Source: Nioella ostreopsis
GTDB lineage: Bacteria > Pseudomonadota > Alphaproteobacteria > Rhodobacterales > Rhodobacteraceae
Assembly: GCF_004000255.1 (NCBI RefSeq)
Contig: NZ_RCIQ01000003.1
Coordinates: 1 to 56,387 of the forward strand
Length of the DNA: 56,387 bases
Direction: 5' to 3'
Notes under the pieces: generated by a model
What the model was told of the DNA's origin: nothing
Database searches by the model: none
What the model saw: the letters and a program-made list of their open reading frames with translations, nothing else
Shown: positions 44,618 through 54,210 of the stretch, one piece after another
How the letters are laid out: every line of letters starts with the position of its first letter
Numbering within the stretch: position 1 is the stretch's first letter
Made by a program: the position numbers and the translations under genes

Positions 44618-45175
44618 ATGAGCACCCTTAACAGACGCAGTTTGATCATGGGGGCGGCCAGCGTTCCGCTTCTTTCGGCGTGCGGCAACGGGCTTGGCAG
44701 TGATGCCAGCGCCCGGATCGACGCCCGCGTCGACAGCGCCATCGACTTCATGTACGCCAATATCCCCGGCACCCGGAACCTGATGAGCGACGCCGAAGGC
44801 GTGCTGATCATTCCGCTGATCACGGAAGCCGGGTTCGGCATCGGTGGCGGGTACGGTCGCGGGGCGCTGCGGATCAACGGCGCGACGGTCGATTACTTCT
44901 CGTCCGCTTCCGCAACTTTCGGCCTGCAGATCGGCGCGCAGCAATATGCCCATGCCCTGTTCTTCATGACCGAGGAAGCGTTGCGCGATTTCCGCTATTC
45001 CTCCGGTTGGGCCGTGGGCGGCGATGTGCGCTACGCGGTCAGCACATCGGGCGGCAATATCGGCACCGATACCAATGCGCTGCTCAGCCCGGTCGTGGCC
45101 ATCATCTTCGGTCAGGCGGGCCTGATTGCAGGCGCGACGCTGGAAGGTCAGCGCTACACGCGTATCATTCCCTGA
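44618..45175 (+). CDS. YSC84-related lipoprotein
   Basis: A 185-residue protein with a lipoprotein signal: MSTLNRRSLIMGAASVPLLS then the lipobox LLSAC, so Cys22 should be lipidated. It may use the twin-arginine route (NRRSLIMG). The mature part is the YSC84/SYLF-like domain with GVLIIPLITEAGFGIGGGYG and a glycine-rich end. The eukaryotic family binds lipids and actin; bacterial members have no fixed role. It ends at a terminator (45201-45226). Confidence 0.88.
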   Translation: MSTLNRRSLIMGAASVPLLSACGNGLGSDASARIDARVDSAIDFMYANIPGTRNLMSDAEGVLIIPLITEAGFGIGGGYGRGALRINGATVDYFSSASATFGLQIGAQQYAHALFFMTEEALRDFRYSSGWAVGGDVRYAVSTSGGNIGTDTNALLSPVVAIIFGQAGLIAGATLEGQRYTRIIP

Positions 45176-45200
45176 TGGAAACAGAGTTTTGATCGGTTGG

Positions 45201-45226
45201 GGCGGTCCTTGCGGCCGCCTCTTTTG
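45201..45226 (+). terminator. Intrinsic terminator after the YSC84 lipoprotein gene
   Basis: A 7-bp stem (GGCGGTC with GGCCGCC, one T-G pair) with a 5-base loop, followed by TCTTTT. Confidence 0.65.
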
Positions 45227-45293
45227 TTGCAATCGCCGCGCAGGTCGCTAGGGTGCGGACGCTTGACGACCTGCCCCAAGAGACGAGACCTGA

Positions 45294-47756
45294 ATGGCCC
45301 CCTTCCTGCGCTGGATGATCCGGATCGTAACCGCGGCCCTTGTGCTGACGGTTGTGACCCTGTTCGTAAGCTGGTGGATCTTCTCGCGCTCGATCCCGGA
45401 CTATGACGCGAACTGGCGGGTTTCGGGGCTGAACGCTCCGGTCTCGATCGTGCGCACCAACGCGAATGTGCCCCATATCTTTGGCGAGACCGATCACGAT
45501 GTCTTCTACGGGCTCGGCTTCGCCCATGCGCAGGATCGGCTGTGGCAGATGCTGATGATGCGCCGCACCGCGCAGGGCCGCCTGTCGGAGCTGTTTGGTG
45601 AGCGGACTCTCAGGCTGGATGAACTGATGCGCCGGCTCGACCTCTACGGCCATGCCAGTCGGTCGGTCGATGCGCAGGATGCCGAAACGCTGGCGATGCT
45701 TCAGGCCTATGCGGACGGGGTGAACGCCTGGCTTGGGCAGGTCGCGGATCAGGCGCTTGGCCGGGGCGCGCCGGAACTGCTGTTGTTCTCGCCAGAGATT
45801 GCGCCCTGGAGGCCCGCCGATTCCATCGCGGTCGTAAACATGATGGCGCTGCAACTGGCGGGCCACCATGAAACCGAGGTGCTGCGCGCGCGCACCTCGC
45901 TGATGCTGAACGATCCTGCGCGACTGGCCGATATCCTGCCCGACCCGCCCGGCGCGCCGGTGGCGGAACTGCCGGAATATGCGGCGCTGTTCCCAGACAT
46001 GCCGCGCTATGTGGCCAGCGACACGGCGCCCCGCGACCCGCTCTTTCCCAATATGGGGCCGGGTCTGGCGGGCGCCTCAAATGCCTGGGCCGCCGCGCCC
46101 TCCCGCTCTGCCACCGGGGCGGCACTGCTGGCCAATGACCCGCATCTGGGACTGACCGCTCCAACGATCTGGTATCTGGCCCGGCTGGAGCTGACCACCG
46201 GCGGCGTGATCGGCGGCACCGTGCCCGGCATGCCCATTGTGCTGGCCGGTCGTGGAGAGGAGATCGGCTGGGGCCTGACATCGTCCTACATGGATGACAT
46301 CGACCTCTTTATAGAAGAACTGAACCCCGACAACCGCGAGGAATACCGCACGCCCGATGGGTGGGCAGAATTTGAAACCCGCCGCACGATCATCGAAGTG
46401 GCCGACAGCACGCCGGTGACCATCACCCTGCGCTGGACGGAGAATGGCCCGGTCATCCCCGGCCATCACTGGAACTTCGACACGATCACCCCGCCTGGTC
46501 ACGTGCTGTCCATGGCCTGGACCGCCTTCACGGATGAAAACACCTCGCTGCGCACCGGGCTGGAACTGATGCGCGCACGGACCATCGAAGAGGCGCAGGC
46601 CGCGGGGCAGTATTTCGTGGCACCCTCGCAGAACCTGACCATCGCCACGCGCGACCGGATCGCGATGCAGGTCATCGGCCATATGCCCTGGCGGCTGGTC
46701 GAAAGCGAAACGCAGGGCCGCATCCCCTCGCGCGGATGGGTGGCGGAGGAACGCTGGCAGGGCGTCACGCAGTATTTCGCCAACCCCCATTTCGAGGACC
46801 CCGAAGGCGGCATCCTTGGCAACACCAACAACCGGATGATCGACCGGGAATACCCGCTGCATGTCAGCCATTCCTGGGGCGACACGCAGCGCATCCGCCG
46901 GTGGGAACACCTGATGCAATCGCGGCAGGTCCACACGCGCGACAGCTTCATCGAGGCGCAGCTCGACACCGTGTCCCAGACCGCGCGCACCCTGCTGCCG
47001 CTGGTGGGACGTGAGCTGTGGTTCACCGGACAGGCTGCCCCCGCAGGCACACCGGAGGCAAGGCGCGGCGAAGCGCTCGATCTGCTGGCTGCCTGGAACG
47101 GTGAGATGAACGAACATCTGCCGGAACCGCTGATCTACGCCGCCTGGATGCGTGCCCTGCAACAGCGGCTGGTGCAGGATGAGCTGGGGCTGCTGGCGTC
47201 CGAATTCCAGCGGCTGGAGCCGATTTTCATCGAGCGGGTCTATCGCGATATCGACGGCGCGTCGGACTGGTGTGACGTGCAGCCCTCCACCATCGAGGAA
47301 ACCTGCACCGATATCGCCCGCCTGGCGCTGGACGACGCGCTGCAATACCTGACCGAGCAATATGGCGGCAATATCTCGTCCTGGAGATGGGGCGACGCCC
47401 ATGAGGCGGTGCATGAACATCAGGTGCTTGGGGGCACATCGCTCTTTGGATGGGCGGTGAATATTCGCCAGTCCACCTCTGGCGGCGATAACACGCTCAA
47501 TCGGGGTCGCACCACGGCAGAGCTGCCCACGCCCTTCCGCAACGTCCATGCGGCGGGCTATCGCGGGGTCTATGATTTCGCCGATCCCGACAGCTCGGTC
47601 TTCATCACCGCGACAGGTCAGTCGGGCCATCCGCTCAGCCGGTATTACGACAACCTGGGAGAGCTGTGGCGGCGCGGCGAGTACATCCCCATGTCGCTGG
47701 ACCCGGAGCTTGCCGCCGCAGGCAATATCGGAATTACCACCCTGAGCCCGAGATAA
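45294..47756 (+). CDS. Penicillin acylase-family N-terminal nucleophile hydrolase
   Basis: An 820-residue protein with a membrane or signal segment (IVTAALVLTVVTLFVSWWIF). It shows the alpha-chain mark NVPHIFGETDHDVFYGLGFAHAQDRLWQM. The predicted cleavage site and nucleophile are in GLAGASNAWAAA (Ser262), followed by LLANDPHLGL and GLTSSYMDDIDLF of the beta chain. The precursor cuts itself into two chains in the periplasm. Known members hydrolyse penicillins, acyl-homoserine lactones or other amides; the substrate cannot be predicted here. The hairpin at 47762-47787 ends it. Confidence 0.9.
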   Translation: MAPFLRWMIRIVTAALVLTVVTLFVSWWIFSRSIPDYDANWRVSGLNAPVSIVRTNANVPHIFGETDHDVFYGLGFAHAQDRLWQMLMMRRTAQGRLSELFGERTLRLDELMRRLDLYGHASRSVDAQDAETLAMLQAYADGVNAWLGQVADQALGRGAPELLLFSPEIAPWRPADSIAVVNMMALQLAGHHETEVLRARTSLMLNDPARLADILPDPPGAPVAELPEYAALFPDMPRYVASDTAPRDPLFPNMGPGLAGASNAWAAAPSRSATGAALLANDPHLGLTAPTIWYLARLELTTGGVIGGTVPGMPIVLAGRGEEIGWGLTSSYMDDIDLFIEELNPDNREEYRTPDGWAEFETRRTIIEVADSTPVTITLRWTENGPVIPGHHWNFDTITPPGHVLSMAWTAFTDENTSLRTGLELMRARTIEEAQAAGQYFVAPSQNLTIATRDRIAMQVIGHMPWRLVESETQGRIPSRGWVAEERWQGVTQYFANPHFEDPEGGILGNTNNRMIDREYPLHVSHSWGDTQRIRRWEHLMQSRQVHTRDSFIEAQLDTVSQTARTLLPLVGRELWFTGQAAPAGTPEARRGEALDLLAAWNGEMNEHLPEPLIYAAWMRALQQRLVQDELGLLASEFQRLEPIFIERVYRDIDGASDWCDVQPSTIEETCTDIARLALDDALQYLTEQYGGNISSWRWGDAHEAVHEHQVLGGTSLFGWAVNIRQSTSGGDNTLNRGRTTAELPTPFRNVHAAGYRGVYDFADPDSSVFITATGQSGHPLSRYYDNLGELWRRGEYIPMSLDPELAAAGNIGITTLSPR

Positions 47757-47761
47757 GAAAA

Positions 47762-47787
47762 CCGCCCCGAAGGGCGGCTTTCCTCTT
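47762..47787. terminator. Terminator between the acylase gene and the convergent secreted protein gene
   Basis: A 6-bp stem CCGCCC-CGAA-GGGCGG is followed by CTTTCCTCTT on the plus strand and GGTTTTC on the minus strand, so it may serve both convergent genes. Confidence 0.65.
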
Positions 47788-47802
47788 AGCTTGAGACCGG
47801 GG

Positions 47803-49023
47803 TCAGCGCGCCGGCACGTAGCGCTCGATCGCCACCCGGATCGCCCCGTTCTGCCGGTGATACTGCATCACCGCCAGCATATAGGTCCCTGGCGCCACCC
47901 GCGCGGCAATCTGGGAATCGAGGGAGTTGTTGGCGTCATCGTTGAAGGCCAGTTCGCGCCCCACCCCGTCGAAGAGCGCGATCATCGGGTCCGACATGCC
48001 GATGCCAACCGCGTCGATCAGCACCAGCCCGCCCTCGGGCACGTTGAAGCTGAGCCAGCGGGCATCGGCCCCGACCGTGCCGTCATTGATCAGCATCGTC
48101 GACAGATCGCCAAGCTGCACCACCGGGAAGGCGCTGCCATCGGGCGGCGGGCTGGCTTCGCCGTTGACGTAAAGGTCATGCATCATGTTGGCCTCTGAAT
48201 AGACCTGAACAGACACCTCGACCGGCAGATCGGGATTGTTCAGCGCCCGCATGCCGATGCAATAGCTGCCGGCGGGCAGCGGCTCGGGGAAATCCACGCG
48301 GGCGTTAAGGCTGTTGTAATCGTCATTCTCATCCAGCAGCAGGCCCTGCGCGTCGTAGATATAGATATAGGGATCAGCGCTCTGGTTCTCGGCGCGGATC
48401 GACACGGGCGTGGGGGAGGACAGGGTGAAGCGGTAATAGGGCGCGCCGTTCACGGTGTTGGTGGCCCGTGCCTCCTGCCCCGCGATCTGGTCGATCGGAC
48501 CATTGCCAAGTGGGGTGGCAGGCGTTCCTGCTGTGCAGGCCTGGATGTTCGACCCGCCCGACCCCATGGTCAGGGCAGCGTGGTCGACCAACCCCACCCG
48601 AATATCGGCCTGGATCGGCCCGCCGCCATAGCTACGCGTGGCCAGGCAATAGGTGCCGGGGGAAAGCGTCAGTTCCCCTCGCGAGGCGAAATTGCCGCCG
48701 CTGTCATCATCCGTCAGCACCATGGTGCCCGCCTGATCGTATAGCTCGATCACCGGATCGCCGCCAAACTGGCCCCGTGCTTCGACCCGGACGGGCATGG
48801 GCTGCGAGACGGTGAAGTTCGACACATGGTAGCTGCCGGGCGGCACCGCGCCCACCAGATCGAACGGGGCTGCGGCGGTGGCGATATCGGATGTGGCCGC
48901 AGTGCTGCCCACCCATTGACCCGCGGGAACGGCCGCGCCGCAGGCGGCCTCTTGCGCGGCGGCGGGCATGGTCATCAGGGTTATCAACGCGCCCGCCAGG
49001 GCCGTGCCAGTCTTGTACGTCAT
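47803..49023 (-). CDS. Secreted protein with three PPC-like beta-sandwich repeats
   Basis: A 406-residue protein with signal peptide MTYKTGTALAGALITLMTMP before AAAQEAACG. Three repeats of about 110-130 residues share a pattern: PVIELYDQAG, then LTDDDSGGNF and LSPGTYCLATRSY; PYIYIYDAQG, then LDENDDYNSL and LPAGSYCIGMRAL; PMIALFDGVG, then AFNDDANNSL and VAPGTYMLAVMQY. The DDD-type acidic turns resemble the calcium-binding turns of bacterial pre-peptidase C-terminal (PPC) domains. No enzyme domain is attached, so it may be an adhesin or matrix protein. GGAGGA precedes the ATG. Confidence 0.82.
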   Translation of the reverse strand: MTYKTGTALAGALITLMTMPAAAQEAACGAAVPAGQWVGSTAATSDIATAAAPFDLVGAVPPGSYHVSNFTVSQPMPVRVEARGQFGGDPVIELYDQAGTMVLTDDDSGGNFASRGELTLSPGTYCLATRSYGGGPIQADIRVGLVDHAALTMGSGGSNIQACTAGTPATPLGNGPIDQIAGQEARATNTVNGAPYYRFTLSSPTPVSIRAENQSADPYIYIYDAQGLLLDENDDYNSLNARVDFPEPLPAGSYCIGMRALNNPDLPVEVSVQVYSEANMMHDLYVNGEASPPPDGSAFPVVQLGDLSTMLINDGTVGADARWLSFNVPEGGLVLIDAVGIGMSDPMIALFDGVGRELAFNDDANNSLDSQIAARVAPGTYMLAVMQYHRQNGAIRVAIERYVPAR

Positions 49024-49176
49024 GGAAAATCCTCCTCAAACCGGGTCCGGGTCAGGACCCCTTGTCGCTCAGCTTATCCCAGAGCCGCCCTCATGCCAGC
49101 CCCGATTTCGCGCGGCTTGCAGCGGGTCGGGATTGGGGACAGAGTGGCGCTTCGAGACAGACAAGGACAAGACCCC

Positions 49177-50346
49177 GTGCAGCGCCTCAGCCAATCCCCC
49201 ACAGATCCAAGCTTCGTGCAGAACCCATATCCGTTCTATGCCCGCACCCGCGCGGCCGGGCCGCTGATCTGGTGGGAGGAGTATGGGATGCCCTGCGCCA
49301 CGACCCATGAGGCGGTGAACGCGGTGCTGCGGGATCGTCGGTTCGGGCGCGAACAGCCCGAGGAGTTTCGCAGGCCCATCCCGGAACACCTGAAACCCTT
49401 CTACGCGGTCGAGGCGCATTCCATGCTGGAACTGGAGCCGCCGCGCCATTCGCGCCTGCGGTCGCTGGTTCTGCGCGCCTTCACCTCGCGCCGGATTGCC
49501 GGGTTGAAGGACGGGATCGAGAGCCTGTGCCACGAGCTGATCGACACCTTTCCGGACGGCGAATTCGACCTGCTCGACGCCTTCGCCCGCCCGCTTCCGG
49601 TCACCGTGATTGCCCGGCTTCTGGGGGTTCCCGAGGAGATGGGGCCGAAATTATTGAATTGGTCCAATGACATGGTGAAAATGTACATGGCGGGGCGGAG
49701 CCGCGAAGATGAAGACGCCGCCGTAGCCGCGACGGAAGGCTTCGTGGATTTCATGCGCGGCTATGTGGATCAGCGGCGCAAGGACCCGCGCGATGACCTG
49801 ATCACCAGTCTGATCGCGGCGGAGGAGGATGGCGAGCGGCTGAGCACGGACGAGCTGATCACCACCTGCATCCTGCTGCTGAACGCGGGCCATGAGGCGA
49901 CGGTGCATACGCTTGGCAATGGCGTGAAAGCGATGCTGGAAAACGGCGTAGTGACGGAGGGGAATGCCGAGGCGCTGGTCGAGGAGATCATGCGCTATGA
50001 TCCGCCGCTGCATATGTTCACCCGCTATGCCTATGAAGAGATTGAATTTTGCGGCCATGTCTTTCAGCGCGGCGATGAGATCGGGCTGCTGCTTGGATCG
50101 GTCGGACATGATGAGCATGTGAATGACACGCCCGAGCTTTTCGATCCCTCACGCGCCGCGGCCACCCATCTGGCCTTTGGCGCCGGGCTGCATTTTTGCG
50201 TCGGCGCGCCGCTGGCCCGGATGGAGTTGCAGATTGCGCTGCCGATCCTCTTTGAGCGGTGTCCGGGGATGCGGCTGGCGGGGGTGCCGCGCTATGCGGA
50301 TATCTATCATTTCCACGGGCTGGAGCGGTTGATGGTGACGCGCTGA
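49177..50346 (+). CDS. Cytochrome P450
   Basis: A 389-residue class I-type bacterial P450. The heme loop FGAGLHFCVGAPLARME holds the axial Cys341; the ExxR motif is EIMR in VEEIMRYDPP, and the I-helix oxygen motif is LLNAGHEAT (Glu-Ala-Thr rather than acid-Thr). The start is taken as GTG at 49177 with AAGGA 9 bases before; the earlier in-frame ATG overlaps the divergent gene. No ferredoxin or ferredoxin reductase gene is adjacent. The substrate is unknown. Confidence 0.92.
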   Translation: MQRLSQSPTDPSFVQNPYPFYARTRAAGPLIWWEEYGMPCATTHEAVNAVLRDRRFGREQPEEFRRPIPEHLKPFYAVEAHSMLELEPPRHSRLRSLVLRAFTSRRIAGLKDGIESLCHELIDTFPDGEFDLLDAFARPLPVTVIARLLGVPEEMGPKLLNWSNDMVKMYMAGRSREDEDAAVAATEGFVDFMRGYVDQRRKDPRDDLITSLIAAEEDGERLSTDELITTCILLLNAGHEATVHTLGNGVKAMLENGVVTEGNAEALVEEIMRYDPPLHMFTRYAYEEIEFCGHVFQRGDEIGLLLGSVGHDEHVNDTPELFDPSRAAATHLAFGAGLHFCVGAPLARMELQIALPILFERCPGMRLAGVPRYADIYHFHGLERLMVTR

Positions 50347-50417
50347 GAGCGATGTCGCCGCGCCTGCGGCGCGTCGATCCGGGCGCCCTGACGGGCGCAA
50401 ATCGGGGCGGTGCCGGG

Positions 50418-50457
50418 CGTGCACCCCCCGTACACCCCCTGTACACCCCCCGTGCAT
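50418..50457. repeat. 11-bp tandem repeat, unit CGTACACCCCC, 3.6 copies
   Basis: Units at 50418, 50429 and 50440 read CGTGCACCCCC, CGTACACCCCC and TGTACACCCCC, followed by a partial CGTGCAT. The period is exact, one helical turn, and each unit centres on a 4-base palindrome (GTAC or TGCA). It lies between convergent genes, so a role in transcription end or DNA binding is possible. Confidence 0.75.
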
Positions 50458-50610
50458 ACGAAAGGGCGGTTTCGCCGCCTGCCGGCGTCGACCGGGGAGC
50501 GGCCCTCCTCAACCCCCGGCTGACGCCGGAGGCCTCGTCAGGCCGCGTTGCCACGAGATTGTGGAGACGGATGGTGTGCCAGATCGGATGGCCGGTCTGG
50601 TGGTGACGTC

Positions 50611-50650
50611 AGGATGCCTCCGGCGGGAGTATTTGGGCAAAGAAGAAGGG
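50611..50650 (-). repeat. Dispersed intergenic repeat, copy D
   Basis: On the minus strand it reads CTTCTTTGCCCAAATACTCC, then CGCCGGAGG, nearly identical to copy B (31281-31316). It lies directly next to the uvrA stop codon. Confidence 0.7.
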
Positions 50651-53509
<2,859 letters not shown>

Positions 53510-53576
53510 GCCTGCCCCCGGGGATATCCTGGTTAAGAGATAGTTGAGCGCGGGTGAGTCTCCAACTAAAAACTGA

Positions 53577-53591
53577 GAACATTATGTGAAC
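53577..53591 (-). promoter_or_regulatory. SOS box (LexA site) of uvrA
   Basis: On the minus strand it reads GTTC-ACATAAT-GTTC, the alphaproteobacterial LexA consensus GTTC-N7-GTTC, 68 bases upstream of the uvrA start. It predicts DNA damage induction of uvrA. Confidence 0.85.
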
Positions 53592-53763
53592 CTTATCCAC
53601 AGGCCCCTACGTTCTGAGCGTAATGCGACGCCGTTATGCCGCTGTCTTGGTCACATCTGCGTGATTTCGCCGACAGGCAAGGCGATTGCGGAGATCAGCC
53701 TTGATAAATTCGGAGAACGCCTTTAATTGACAATGACAACATTAAAGCCTTTGAGGGTATGCC

Positions 53764-54126
53764 ATGTTCGGCTTCTTCCAATCCAACGGACCCAGTCTCG
53801 CCTATGACCCGCAGCAAGCGGTCAGCGACTCGAGCGCAGGTCGCATCACCATTGTCGATATTCGTGAACCGGCAGAGGTGAAAGCGACCGGAAAAGCAAG
53901 GGGTGCGCTGCATGTGCCGCTTGCCGCCCTGCGCATGAAGGCCGACCCGGCCAGCCCCGAGCAACTGCCGGAATTCCGGGCGGGCAAACCCGTCGTCCTA
54001 TATTGCGCCTCTGGCAGCCGGTCGCAGATGGCGGCGCGGATGCTGCGGCAGATGGGGCTGGAAGAGGTCTATAACCTTGGCGGTCTGGTCCATTGGCAGA
54101 TGGCGGGTGGCAGCGTCGGGCGCTAA
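53764..54126 (+). CDS. Rhodanese-like domain protein
   Basis: A 120-residue single-domain rhodanese with the first loop VDIREPAEVKATG and active-site loop YCASGSRS holding Cys81. The end YNLGGLVHWQMAGG is typical of stand-alone members. Such proteins carry persulfide sulfur to acceptors. There is no signal peptide. TTGACA at 53728 may be part of its promoter, but no clear -10 box is seen. Confidence 0.9.
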   Translation: MFGFFQSNGPSLAYDPQQAVSDSSAGRITIVDIREPAEVKATGKARGALHVPLAALRMKADPASPEQLPEFRAGKPVVLYCASGSRSQMAARMLRQMGLEEVYNLGGLVHWQMAGGSVGR

Positions 54127-54210
54127 GACCCGCAACTGACCACTTGGCGGAAGACGCATTTTTCGCGTAGCATGAGGGTATTGTTTTACCTTCATGTTTC
54201 GGGATGCCCC

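Larger units (their letters stand above)
50347..50650. other. Intergenic region between the P450 gene and uvrA (convergent)
   Basis: About 300 bases with no gene. It holds GC hairpins such as CGCGCC-TGC-GGCGCG at about 50359-50373, an 11-bp tandem repeat (50418-50457) and copy D of the dispersed repeat at its right end. Confidence 0.6.

Noticed and set aside
50418-50457. CRISPR-like array
   Set aside because: The units are 11 bp without spacers, so this is a simple tandem repeat; no cas genes are present.
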